The notes under the pieces are model-generated. The model made no database searches. It was given only the letters and a program-made list of their open reading frames with translations, and was not told the origin of the DNA. The position numbers and the translations under genes were made by a program. Source: Maritimibacter sp. (GTDB taxonomy: Bacteria > Pseudomonadota > Alphaproteobacteria > Rhodobacterales > Rhodobacteraceae). From it: DNA of 37,100 bases. Where the stretch lies: contig NZVC01000041.1 of the NCBI GenBank assembly GCA_002701395.1, positions 1 through 37,100 on the forward strand, written 5' to 3'. This document shows, one piece after another, positions 16,648 through 24,772 of this stretch (the first letter of the stretch is position 1; every line of letters starts with the position of its first letter).

Positions 16648-18150
16648 TTAGTTGAACGAGATCTGCGACAGTTGCAGTTCGCTGTTCGCCTTGATGGTCG
16701 GCTCGAAGCTCAGACGCTCGTTCACCCGGCTGAAGCCAACCATGTGGAACAGCTGGACATCGTAGGCGTTGCCGTCGTGGATGTAGGTCATCACGTCGGA
16801 CCACATCTGCGCACGGTCATCGCCGGTCGCACCGGTGGCTTCGGCGATCATCGCGTCAAGGTCGGGATCACGCACGCCGGACTGAAGCCCCTCGGAGTCG
16901 TACTTGAAGTACATCGAGAAGACAGGGTCGCCGTTGGCGTTGTCGTGCATCGCCGCGACGATGGTCGGGCCGCGATCTTCCGGGAACGGCTGCGAGTACT
17001 GTTCCAGCCACTCGGCAACTTCGACCATCTGCAGATCGACGTTGAAGCCGACTTCTTCCCACATCGCCACGATGGCTTCGAGGGTCTCGACCACGTTGCC
17101 CCAGTTGTTGTTCCGGCCGATGAAGGTGATCTCCATGTCGGTCGGGACACCGTCGGCGGCAGCTTCTTCAAGCAGCTCGCGGGCACGGTCCGGGTCGTAG
17201 GCAAACGGCGCCATGTCGGCGTTGTAGCCCAGCGTGGACGGCGGAACGACTGCGTTCGCAAGAAGGGTGCCGTCGGCAAGGATGGTGCCGATGAACGCTT
17301 CGCGGTCGACCGCAAGGTTCAGCGCCTGACGCACGCGCATGTCGTCAAGCGGCGCCATCGTGGTGTCGGGACGCAGGTACACGGTTTCCGAGTTCGGGTA
17401 CGAGAAGTCGGTTTCCGGGTTGTTAGCATCCTGCAGCGCGATGTTCGGCGCGATGTCCGCCTCGCCCTGCTGAACCATCGCCGACCGCACAGCCGAGTCC
17501 GCACGGAACACGTAGGTGGCGCCGGTGACTTCCGGGGTTTCGCCCCAGTAACCGTCGTACAGCGAGACCTTGATGTCCTGACCGCGGTTATACTCGTCGA
17601 ACGTGTAGGGCCCGGTGCCGATCGGCTGGGTCACCAGTTCGTCCATCGGCGTTTCCTCGGGAACGACGGTCACGGTCGACAGCAGCAGCGGAAGGATCGG
17701 CTGCGCCGGGTCCGCGGTGATGTTGATCGTGTGGTCGTCCACGATTTCGGTCGTCAGCGTGGTGCCGCCGAAGAACTTGGCCCCGATCTCGCAGGTGATG
17801 TCCTCGGACTTGATGCGCGCCAGCGAGTGCGCCACGTCGGCTGCGGTCATGTCGCTGCCATCGTGGAAGGTCACGCCTTCACGCAGCTTGAACTGCCAAG
17901 TGCCGTCGCCCATGTCTTCCCACTCGGTGGCAAGACGCGGCTGAAGGCCTTCGCCCGGCAGCAGCTCGGTGATGGTTTCGGACACGTTCTGCAGCAGCAC
18001 GCGGCCGACGTTGGACCGCGACGCCTCGCAGGGCTCGACGATGTCGAGCTCTTCGGACAGGACGATAGTGACGTCCGTGTCACTGCCCTGGGCAAACGCA
18101 GCCGTCGACGATAGCAGCAGCGCCGCGACGCCACCGAATTTCTTGATCAT
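16648..18150 (-). CDS. ABC transporter substrate-binding protein (SBP family 5)
   Basis: A 500-residue periplasmic solute receptor. A Sec signal peptide is evident (MIKKFGGVAALLLSSTAAFA, likely cut before Gln21). The mature protein shows family-5 landmarks: ATEWEDMGDGTWQFKLREGVTFHDGSDMTAADVAHSLARI, then GTGPYTFDEYNRGQDIKV and DMRVRQALNLAVDREAFI. Family 5 binds peptides, but also opines, nickel complexes, glutathione and sugar oligomers, so the ligand is open. A strong ribosome site (AGGGAGG) precedes the ATG. It is the first gene of an operon of about 8 kb reaching the Ldh-type dehydrogenase and is divergent from lysR. Confidence 0.94.
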   Translation of the reverse strand: MIKKFGGVAALLLSSTAAFAQGSDTDVTIVLSEELDIVEPCEASRSNVGRVLLQNVSETITELLPGEGLQPRLATEWEDMGDGTWQFKLREGVTFHDGSDMTAADVAHSLARIKSEDITCEIGAKFFGGTTLTTEIVDDHTINITADPAQPILPLLLSTVTVVPEETPMDELVTQPIGTGPYTFDEYNRGQDIKVSLYDGYWGETPEVTGATYVFRADSAVRSAMVQQGEADIAPNIALQDANNPETDFSYPNSETVYLRPDTTMAPLDDMRVRQALNLAVDREAFIGTILADGTLLANAVVPPSTLGYNADMAPFAYDPDRARELLEEAAADGVPTDMEITFIGRNNNWGNVVETLEAIVAMWEEVGFNVDLQMVEVAEWLEQYSQPFPEDRGPTIVAAMHDNANGDPVFSMYFKYDSEGLQSGVRDPDLDAMIAEATGATGDDRAQMWSDVMTYIHDGNAYDVQLFHMVGFSRVNERLSFEPTIKANSELQLSQISFN

Positions 18151-18260
18151 TGTGATACCTCCCTAGGTGTCTTTCTCGCCGGCAAATCCTCCCGCGCCGG
18201 CAGAGCTTCCGTTTTTGCGGAAACAGTCTGGAGTGTACGGGGGCCGTGACCCATGTACAT

Positions 18261-18297
18261 TCCAATGATGGATTGAATTGATCCAATTTGTGGATCA
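18261..18297. promoter_or_regulatory. Overlapping inverted repeats, candidate LysR operator
   Basis: In the 182-bp divergent spacer, four alternating half-sites lie about 10-11 bp apart: TCCA (18261), TGGAT (18269), GATCCA (18280) and GGATCA (18292). They form two perfect interlocked inverted repeats, TGGAT-N7-ATCCA (18269-18285) and TGATCC-N7-GGATCA (18279-18297). Same-face spacing is what a tetrameric LysR protein needs. The site ends 36 bp before the lysR start. Confidence 0.6.
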
Positions 18298-18332
18298 CTC
18301 TGCCGCCGTCCCCCTCTGCGGAAGGATATCGG

Positions 18333-19244
18333 ATGGCCGGCGGAAAGTACGAATTTTCGCAGCTGCGCTGCTTTGTTGCGGTTGCGGAAGAGCTGAACTT
18401 CCGGCGCGCGGCGGAACGCCTGCACATGACCCAGCCGCCGCTGTCGCGGCAGATCCGCTTGTTGGAACACGGGCTGGGCCTGCAACTGCTGGAGCGGACG
18501 AACCGCCGCGTGTCGCTGACCCCGGCGGGCGAAAGCTTTTACGACTCGGCCACCGACATGTTGCAGCGGTCCGAGCACGCGATCCTGAAGGCGCGGCAGG
18601 CGCAGCGCGGGCAATACGGCAGCATCGCGCTGGGGTTCGTGCCCTCTGCGGCGCTGGAGTTCGTGCCGCGCATCGTGACGATGGCCGCCGAGCGGTTTCC
18701 CGGCGTGACGCTCGATCCGACCGAGATGATGAGTTACGAGATCGTCGAGGCGCAGCGGTCCGGCCGATTGGATCTTGGCCTGACGCGGATGGAACAGACC
18801 CGCCCCGAGATCGCGCGCGAACGCGTCGTCAGCGAGCCGTTCATCCTTGCGATCCCGCGCAGCCACCCGCTGGCCGACAAGGCCAACCCCACGCTCGAGG
18901 ACCTGAACGGCGCGCCCTTCGTCGGCTACTCGACCGAGCGGGGCGGTTTCGTGCGCGAGACGCATCAGACGCTTCTGAGCTCCAGAGGCGTCACGCCGCG
19001 GATCGTGCAAGAGGTCAGCCAGACCCACACCGTGCTGGCGATGGTCAACAGCGGCATCGGCGCGGCGCTGGTGCCCGCCTCGTCCCGCGTGCTGGGTATG
19101 AAGAACGTGCGCTTCGTCGATCTCGACCTGCCGCGCCAGTTCCGCAGCGACCTGTACCTGATTTACCGGGCGGGCGAGCGGACGGTGCTGCAGGAACGGA
19201 TGCGGCAGCTGATCGTCGAGGCGTTGGCGCCCTACAACGACTGA
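18333..19244 (+). CDS. LysR family transcriptional regulator
   Basis: A 303-residue LTTR. The winged helix-turn-helix is at about 6-65 (FSQLRCFVAVAEELNFRRAAERLHMTQPPLSRQIRLLEHGLGLQLLERTNRRVSLTPAG), followed by a linker helix and a two-lobed periplasmic-binding-protein-like effector domain (GSIALGFVPSAALEFVPRIV to the C-terminus). The ATG at 18333 (MAGGKYEFSQL) with GAAGGA seven bases upstream is chosen over the ATG at 18288, which lies within the palindromic operator region. Transcribed away from the ABC transporter/dehydrogenase operon, it is the likely activator of that operon in response to a pathway intermediate. Confidence 0.92.
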   Translation: MAGGKYEFSQLRCFVAVAEELNFRRAAERLHMTQPPLSRQIRLLEHGLGLQLLERTNRRVSLTPAGESFYDSATDMLQRSEHAILKARQAQRGQYGSIALGFVPSAALEFVPRIVTMAAERFPGVTLDPTEMMSYEIVEAQRSGRLDLGLTRMEQTRPEIARERVVSEPFILAIPRSHPLADKANPTLEDLNGAPFVGYSTERGGFVRETHQTLLSSRGVTPRIVQEVSQTHTVLAMVNSGIGAALVPASSRVLGMKNVRFVDLDLPRQFRSDLYLIYRAGERTVLQERMRQLIVEALAPYND

Positions 19245-19287
19245 CTGCGCACGCCGGGCCGCACGATCTTCCAGACGACCGTGTCCT

Positions 19288-19311
19288 TCAGGATTCTCCA
19301 GAAAATTCTGA
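19288..19311. terminator. Weak hairpin between convergent lysR and permease genes
   Basis: TCAGGATT (19288-19295) pairs with AATTCTGA (19304-19311), with one G-T wobble and an 8-nt loop, in the 74-bp convergent gap. The stem is short and no T-tract flanks it. Confidence 0.28.
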
Positions 19312-19318
19312 CCCCGGA

Positions 19319-20209
19319 TCATATCTCGCGATCCTTCCGGGACCGGGCGCTGCGCGCCATCAGCAGCGTTGCGCCGAAGATCACCGTGCCGCCGATCCAA
19401 GTGGTCAGCGGAACCTCTTGCGCGAACAGAAGATAGCCCAGCGCCGCCACCAGCGGCAGCCGCAGAAAGTCGATCGGCACCAGCAGCGACGCCTCGGCCA
19501 GCGAAAACGCCCGCGTCAGCATCCCCATGTTCAGCGCACCCAGCGCACCCTGCAGCGCCAGAAGACCCCATTCGGCCGGTGTCGGCGTGGTCCAGAACAG
19601 CGCCGCGGGCACCGCCGCGATCGGCACCGTGGCGATCAGGTTCCACGCCACCAGCGTTTCCGTCGAATCCCGCCCGGACATCGGTTTCAGCAGCAACTGG
19701 ATCACCGCCGTCAGCAAAGCGCCCGCCAGCGCGAAGACCAGCCCCGGCGACACCGCGCCCTGCCCCGGCCGCAGCACCAGCAGAACGCCCGCGAAGCCCA
19801 CCAGCACCGCGATTACCCGGATCGCGCGCGGGCTTTCCGACAGGAACACCCACGCCCCTATGGTTACGAAGATCGGCGCTGCGAACATGATCGCCGTCAC
19901 GTCGGCCAGCGGCGACAGGGCGAAGGCGAAGAAGAACGCAATCAGCGACGCCAGCTTCAGCGCCGCGCGCAGGATATGCAGCACGCGATAGTTCGACCGC
20001 ATGATCCCGGGCCGGGACAGGATGAACGGCAGGAACACCAAAAGCCCGAACAGCGCCCGCGTGAAGCCCATCACGAAGGGGTGCACGCCCGACGACAGCT
20101 GCCGCGCCAGCACGGCGTCCGTCGCGCTGAGAACCGCCACGCCGACCATCAGCGCCACGCCAAGCATCTGCTTTTTGTCCGGATGCACCGGATTGCTGTT
20201 CGATGACAT
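19319..20209 (-). CDS. EamA/DMT family transporter
   Basis: A 296-residue inner-membrane protein of the drug/metabolite transporter superfamily with ten predicted helices as two EamA repeats (first repeat MLGVALMVGVAVLSATDAVLARQL to VGFAGVLLVL; second FALAGALLTAVIQLLLK to GTVIFGATLLMA). Such proteins usually export amino acids or metabolites; the RhaT/YdcZ-like import role is rarer. Several upstream starts exist; MSSNSNPVHPDKKQ at 20209 places a short polar tail before the first helix as expected, and GGGGAGAAG lies upstream. It is convergent with lysR and divergent from the BNR-protein gene, so it may share regulation with that set. Confidence 0.88.
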   Translation of the reverse strand: MSSNSNPVHPDKKQMLGVALMVGVAVLSATDAVLARQLSSGVHPFVMGFTRALFGLLVFLPFILSRPGIMRSNYRVLHILRAALKLASLIAFFFAFALSPLADVTAIMFAAPIFVTIGAWVFLSESPRAIRVIAVLVGFAGVLLVLRPGQGAVSPGLVFALAGALLTAVIQLLLKPMSGRDSTETLVAWNLIATVPIAAVPAALFWTTPTPAEWGLLALQGALGALNMGMLTRAFSLAEASLLVPIDFLRLPLVAALGYLLFAQEVPLTTWIGGTVIFGATLLMARSARSRKDREI

Positions 20210-20410
20210 GAGTGTCCATCTTCTCCCCGAAACCGCGCGTGCCTCCTCGGCGGCCTCCTCATGACGACCGTCCATCATGAGACCCCTACTTGTCAATCAC
20301 ATATTTCCGAACCTCTCAAAGCCGCGCCGAGCAATTCATTTTATTGTTTATTTTCAATCCTAAAACAAAACCAAAGCGCCTCGACAAATTGAGGTTGCAT
20401 CTTTTTCAAC

Positions 20411-20440
20411 TTGACAACTTTGCTCTTCAGCCCGAAACAT
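20411..20440 (+). promoter_or_regulatory. Candidate promoter in AT-rich divergent spacer
   Basis: A perfect -35 hexamer TTGACA (20411-20416) is followed after 18 bp by AAACAT (20435-20440), a poor -10. It lies at the end of an AT-rich island (about 20285-20425) that stands out against the GC-rich surroundings. Transcription would start near 20447 and give a leader of about 40 nt before the ATG at 20487. Confidence 0.4.
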
Positions 20441-20486
20441 CCTTGCCGCGGACATGACCCGCAGACCAGTACGGAAAGACGATTCG

Positions 20487-21632
20487 ATGGCGCTTGCGAC
20501 ACCCGCCGAAATCGCCGATGGCATGGACGGCATCCTGCGAAACACAAGCCCCGCCCGGCGCGAGGCCTTGCTGGACAGTCCCTGCATCCAGAACCACGCG
20601 GCCTTCCTTTCGGAAGCGCCGGACGGTGTGCACTGTCTGTGGTTCGGCGGCTCTCTGGAGGGGAAGTCGGACATCTCCATCTATCGTTCATCACTCACGG
20701 ATTCCGGCTGGGAAAAGGCGGTCCGGGTCACTGACGACCCGGACCGTTCCGAACAGAACCCGGTGGAATTCGACGCCCCTGACGGACGCCGTCTGCTGCT
20801 GCACACCGCGCAGCCCGGCGGCAATCAGGATCGCTGCGTCGTGCGGATGCGCGTGCTGGGCGAGACGCCGGAGGACCTGACGCTGCCCGCCGGCACCTTC
20901 ATCCGCGGCCCGGTGCATGTCCGGTCCGACGGGGCGTGGATGCTGCCGCTGTTCCGCTGCGTGTCCCGTCCGGGCGAGAAGTGGACCGGCAGCCACGACA
21001 CCGCCGCGCTGGCGATCAGCACCGATAGCGGCGCGACATGGCGCGAGATCGAGGTTCCCGGTTCCATCGGCTGCGTGCACATGACGCTGGTGCCGCTGGG
21101 CGGTGCCCGGTGGGCGGCCTTCTTCCGCCGCCGGCAGGCCGATTTCGTCTACCGCACCGACAGCGAGGACGACGGCGAAAGCTGGTCGGTCCCGCAGGCC
21201 ACCGACGTGCCCAACAACAACTCGTCGATCTCGGTGATCCGCCTTGCGGACGGCCGTATCGCGATGGCCTGCAACCCGACCAACGCCGCCGAGCATCCCG
21301 AGGCCCGGCGCGAGTCGCTGTACGACGAACTGGGCGAGGCCGACGACCGGCCCAACGCCAGCGGCGGCTGCAACCCGACATGGGGCGTGCCCCGTGCGCC
21401 GATGACCCTGTGCTTCTCCGAGGACGAGGGCAAAACCTTCCCGGTGCGCCTGACGGTCGAGGACGGGCCCGGCTCTTGCCTGCACAACAACTCGGTTGAC
21501 GGCAGCAACAAGGAAATGTCCTACCCCTCGCTGATCCAGGCGACGGACGGCACCCTGCACCTCGCCTATACCTACCACCGGCGCGCCATCAAGCACGTGG
21601 CGCTAAGCCCCGAATGGCTGGAGCAGCAATGA
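20487..21632 (+). CDS. BNR/sialidase-like six-bladed propeller protein
   Basis: A 381-residue protein of the BNR_2/'predicted neuraminidase' group. Three Asp-boxes are visible: STDSGATW (178-185), SEDDGESW (226-233) and SEDEGKTF (311-318). The conserved C-terminal block [25 protein letters not shown] is characteristic. There is no signal peptide, so the protein is cytoplasmic and unlikely to be a true secreted sialidase; a hydrolase or lyase acting on an imported small saccharide or glycoside is more plausible (inference). The ATG at 20487 with GGAAAG eight bases upstream is preferred to the ATG at 20454. It begins a four-gene + strand set, and its stop overlaps the next start (ATGA). Confidence 0.82.
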   Translation: MALATPAEIADGMDGILRNTSPARREALLDSPCIQNHAAFLSEAPDGVHCLWFGGSLEGKSDISIYRSSLTDSGWEKAVRVTDDPDRSEQNPVEFDAPDGRRLLLHTAQPGGNQDRCVVRMRVLGETPEDLTLPAGTFIRGPVHVRSDGAWMLPLFRCVSRPGEKWTGSHDTAALAISTDSGATWREIEVPGSIGCVHMTLVPLGGARWAAFFRRRQADFVYRTDSEDDGESWSVPQATDVPNNNSSISVIRLADGRIAMACNPTNAAEHPEARRESLYDELGEADDRPNASGGCNPTWGVPRAPMTLCFSEDEGKTFPVRLTVEDGPGSCLHNNSVDGSNKEMSYPSLIQATDGTLHLAYTYHRRAIKHVALSPEWLEQQ

Positions 21633-22564
21633 TCGGCATCACGATGGGAGACCCCGCCGGGGTCGGGCCCGAAGTCACCCTGAAGGCGGTCGACGCCATG
21701 TCCCCCGAGGACCAAGCGCAGACCCGCATCTTCGGCTGCCGTGCAACGCTTGAGGCGGCGCAGAAGGCCGTGGGCACCAGCGTCGATCTTGATGCGGTGC
21801 TGATCGACATCCCCGTCGAGGGCGCCCCCCTGCCCTTCGGCGTCGAAGATCCCCGCGCGGGCGATGCCGCCTTCCGCTTCGTCGAGGCGGCGGTTCGTGC
21901 CGCCGAGGCGAACGAGATCGGCTGCATCGTGACCGCGCCGCTGAACAAGGCGACGCTGAACGCGGCGGGTCACCACTATGACGGCCACACCGGGATGCTG
22001 GCGCACCTGACCGGCCAGCCGAAGGCATGGATGATCCTCGCCTCGGACAAGCTGAAGGTGATCCACGTTTCGACCCACGTCTCGCTGAAGGACGCCATCG
22101 ACCGCGCGACGCCGGAACAGATCCTGAAGACCATCCGCATCGGAAACGACCACCTGAAGCGCATCGGCTATGACAAGCCGCGCATCGCCGTCGCGGGCAT
22201 CAACCCGCATTGCGGCGAAGGCGGGCTGTTCGGCACCGAGGACGACGTGCAGGTCGTCCCCGCCGTGAAGGCCGCGCAGGAAGAGGGCATCGACGCGCAT
22301 GGCCCGATCTCTGCCGACACGCTGTTTCACCGCGCCTACAACGGCGCCTTCGACCTGATCGTCGCGCAGTACCACGACCAAGGGCACATCCCAGTCAAGC
22401 TGGTCGCCTTCGACACCGGGGTGAACGTCACGCTGGGCCTGCCGATCGACCGCACCTCGGTCGACCACGGCACCGCCTTCGACATCGCGGGCAAAGGCAT
22501 CGCGAACCACGAGAACATGGTCCACGCCATCGCATACGCACGAAAGCTGGCTGCCGGGCGCTGA
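21629..22564 (+). CDS. pdxA: PdxA-family dehydrogenase (PdxA2-like, catabolic paralogue)
   Basis: A 311-residue NAD-dependent beta-hydroxyacid dehydrogenase/decarboxylase of the PdxA family. Metal and substrate residues are conserved: GDPAGVGPE at the N-terminus, GHTG with His120, [10 protein letters not shown] with His194, QYHDQG with His249, and the closing [15 protein letters not shown]. PdxA itself oxidises 4-phosphohydroxy-threonine in vitamin B6 synthesis, but PdxA2 proteins oxidise D-threonate/D-erythronate 4-phosphates and TphB oxidises a terephthalate diol. The [12 protein letters not shown] segment replacing the usual LPVLK, and the catabolic neighbours, favour a PdxA2-like role. 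No DUF1537 kinase, the usual PdxA2 partner, is in the window. The start overlaps the preceding stop in ATGA. Confidence 0.88.
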   Translation: MIGITMGDPAGVGPEVTLKAVDAMSPEDQAQTRIFGCRATLEAAQKAVGTSVDLDAVLIDIPVEGAPLPFGVEDPRAGDAAFRFVEAAVRAAEANEIGCIVTAPLNKATLNAAGHHYDGHTGMLAHLTGQPKAWMILASDKLKVIHVSTHVSLKDAIDRATPEQILKTIRIGNDHLKRIGYDKPRIAVAGINPHCGEGGLFGTEDDVQVVPAVKAAQEEGIDAHGPISADTLFHRAYNGAFDLIVAQYHDQGHIPVKLVAFDTGVNVTLGLPIDRTSVDHGTAFDIAGKGIANHENMVHAIAYARKLAAGR

Positions 22565-22592
22565 CCCGGCAAAAGGCCAAAGGGAGGAAGAC

Positions 22593-23498
22593 TTGAACCA
22601 CGCAATCCAAGGCGTTCACTGCGCCGCCGCTACGCCTGTCGATGCCGACGGACGGCCCGACCTGCCGCTGTACGTCGATCACTGCACGAAGCTGATCGAA
22701 GAAGGCTGCCACGGCATCGCCATGCTGGGCACCACCGGCGAGGCGAACAACTTTGCGGTCAAGGACCGGATGGCGCTGCTGGACGGGCTGATCGAAGGCG
22801 GGCTGGAACCCGGCACCATTCTGCCCGGCACCTCGACCCCCAACATCCCGGAAACGATCGAACTTTCGTCTCACGCGGTGAAGGCCGGTGCGAAGGGCGT
22901 CGTGCTGCTGCCGCCGTATTACTACAAGGGCGTCAGCGACGAGGGGCTGTACCGCTTCTATTCGCGCGTGATCGAGGGCGTCGGCGACGACGCGATGCGG
23001 ATGGTGTTCTATCACATCCCGCAGGTCACGCAGATCCCGATCTCGCACGACCTGATCGAACGCCTGATGGACGCCTTCCCCGGCATCGTCGTGGGGATCA
23101 AGGATTCGTCCGGCGATCTCGAGAACATGAAGACCATGTGCGACCGCTTCCCCAAACTGGGCGTGCTGGCCGGGGCCGACCCGATGATGCTGCCGCTGCT
23201 GCGCGTCGGCGGGGCGGGCTGCATCACCGCCACCTCGAACCTGCGCGCCGACATGCTGCGCGTGGTCTGGGAAACGTGGGACAAGCCCGGCCGCGAGGCC
23301 GAGGTCGAGTCCGCGCAGGACACGATCAACGAATGGCGCACGCTGTCGAACAGCTATGTCCAGCTGCCCACCGTGAAGGCGATGATCGCCCGGTCGCGTG
23401 GCAACGACGGCTGGATGCGGGTGCTTCCGCCGCTGGTCGAGGTCACCGAGACCGAGCGCGATGCGATCTGGGCCGAGATGGAAAAACTGGGTGGCTAG
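22593..23498 (+). CDS. Dihydrodipicolinate synthase/N-acetylneuraminate lyase family protein
   Basis: A 301-residue class I aldolase-type TIM barrel. The pyruvate-binding GTTGE motif is at 46-50, the catalytic Tyr140 is in FYHIPQ and the Schiff-base Lys170 in GIKDSSGD. The residues around Tyr140 (YHIPQVTQIPIS) differ from both classical DapA and NanA, so it is a paralogue of unknown substrate that would cleave or dehydrate a 2-oxo acid to release pyruvate or a related product. The start codon is TTG at 22593, supported by an excellent ribosome site (AGGGAGGAAG at 22581-22590); no other in-frame start fits the barrel. It sits 28 bp after the PdxA-family gene. Confidence 0.9.
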   Translation: MNHAIQGVHCAAATPVDADGRPDLPLYVDHCTKLIEEGCHGIAMLGTTGEANNFAVKDRMALLDGLIEGGLEPGTILPGTSTPNIPETIELSSHAVKAGAKGVVLLPPYYYKGVSDEGLYRFYSRVIEGVGDDAMRMVFYHIPQVTQIPISHDLIERLMDAFPGIVVGIKDSSGDLENMKTMCDRFPKLGVLAGADPMMLPLLRVGGAGCITATSNLRADMLRVVWETWDKPGREAEVESAQDTINEWRTLSNSYVQLPTVKAMIARSRGNDGWMRVLPPLVEVTETERDAIWAEMEKLGG

Positions 23499-23535
23499 GG
23501 TGCCTGCCAGGGCCGATCATATAGAACAGAGGGCT

Positions 23536-23610
23536 GCGCCGACCCGCGGGGTGGCGCAATCGCGCCGCCCCATGGGGGCGGGTCGGCGCGGCCCGGCGTA
23601 TCCGCCGGGC
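23536..23610. repeat. Compound palindromic element before the alcohol dehydrogenase gene
   Basis: Three nested or adjacent stems fill half of a 152-bp gap. GCGCCGACCCGC (23536-23547) pairs perfectly with GCGGGTCGGCGC (23578-23589). Inside it, GGGGTGGCGC (23548-23557) pairs with GCGCCGCCCC (23562-23571), with one T-G wobble and an AATC loop. Next to it, GCCCGGCG (23591-23598) pairs perfectly with CGCCGGGC (23603-23610) around TATC. No U-tract follows. It could be an attenuator, an mRNA processing or stability element, or a mobile palindrome. Confidence 0.65.
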
Positions 23611-23650
23611 GGTCCCGAAACTCAAAGCGCCCCGCAGTAGGAGCACTTAC

Positions 23651-24772
23651 ATGGACATTTCCCGCGCGATCACCCTGCACCTGCCCAAGCGGATCGAGAT
23701 CGGCAAGGGCGCCGCCGAGCGCCTTGGCGACTGGGCGAAACCCTACGCCCGCGTCTTCGTCGTGGCCCAGCCCGTCACCGCACCGATGGTCGACAAGCTT
23801 GGCCTTTCGGGGGACGTCAGCGTCTTCACCGACGTGGCGCCCGAGCCGAAGGACACCGACCTGACCGCCGCGCTGAAGGCCGCCCGCGCCCACAAGCCCG
23901 ACCTTGTCATCGGTCTGGGCGGCGGTTCCGTCATGGACGTGGCCAAGCTGGTGGCGGTGCTGTGGGACAGCGAACAGTCGCTGGCCGACGTCGCTGGACC
24001 GAACAAGGTCGCGCAGAAATGTTCGGACCTCGCGCAGATTGCCACCACCGCTGGCACCGGGTCCGAAGGCGGCATCCGCGCGCTGGTGACCAACAGCGAA
24101 ACCAACGCCAAGACCGCCGTGGAAAGCCCGCTGATGGTGGCCGACATCGCGGTGCTGGACCCCGATCTGACGATGACGGTGCCCGCCGCCGTAACCGCAG
24201 CCACCGGCGTCGATGCGCTGGCCCACTGCGTCGAGGCCTTCACCAACGTCAACGCTCACCCGCTGATCGACGGCTATGCCCGCATGGGGATGACGCTTGC
24301 GGGCAAGTTCCTGAAACGCGCGGTCGAGAACGGCGACGACGCCGAGGCGCGGGCCGGGATGCTGATGGCGTCGTTCTACGGCGGCCTGTGCCTTGGCCCC
24401 GTGAACACCGCCGCGGGCCACGCGCTGGCCTATCCGCTGGGCAGCCACGCCAACCTGCCGCACGGCATCTCTAATGCGCTGATCTTCCCGCATGTTCTGG
24501 CGTTCAACGCGCCGTCGGTGCCGGAAAAGACCGCCGAGGTGCTGGAAGCCTTGGGCCTGCCCGCCTCTGCCGATCCGGCCGAAGTGCTGGACAGTGCGTC
24601 GGGCTTCTGCCGCGATCTTGGGATCGACATGGCGCTGCGCAGCCACGGCGTGACGGCAAATGATCTGCGGCCTTGGGCGGAAGAGGCGCACGGCATCCGG
24701 CGCCTGATGGACAACAACCCGCGCGACATGAGCGTCGACGATGTCGAGGAGATCTATCGCGCGGCCTTCTAA
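23651..24772 (+). CDS. Iron-containing alcohol dehydrogenase family protein
   Basis: A 373-residue group III (Fe-ADH) NAD(P)-dependent dehydrogenase. The nucleotide-binding GLGGGSVMDVAK is at 88-99 and the metal ligands fit Asp188 and His192 (GVDALAHCVEAF), His257 (AAGHALAYPLG) and His271 (NLPHGISNAL). TTAGTGSE at 132-139 is the usual central motif. Family members oxidise alcohols, 1,2-diols, glycerol, hydroxybutyrate or reduce maleylacetate and aldehydes. The 152-bp structured gap separates it from the lyase gene; it may be read from the same promoter or its own. Its last codons form one arm of a 16-bp palindrome with the stop codon in the loop. Confidence 0.92.
   Translation: MDISRAITLHLPKRIEIGKGAAERLGDWAKPYARVFVVAQPVTAPMVDKLGLSGDVSVFTDVAPEPKDTDLTAALKAARAHKPDLVIGLGGGSVMDVAKLVAVLWDSEQSLADVAGPNKVAQKCSDLAQIATTAGTGSEGGIRALVTNSETNAKTAVESPLMVADIAVLDPDLTMTVPAAVTAATGVDALAHCVEAFTNVNAHPLIDGYARMGMTLAGKFLKRAVENGDDAEARAGMLMASFYGGLCLGPVNTAAGHALAYPLGSHANLPHGISNALIFPHVLAFNAPSVPEKTAEVLEALGLPASADPAEVLDSASGFCRDLGIDMALRSHGVTANDLRPWAEEAHGIRRLMDNNPRDMSVDDVEEIYRAAF

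Noticed and set aside
18147..20219. 690-codon open frame on the - strand across lysR and the EamA gene
   Set aside because: Its translation is Arg/Gly/His/Gln-rich low-complexity and it overlaps two well-supported genes in other frames; a shadow caused by high GC.
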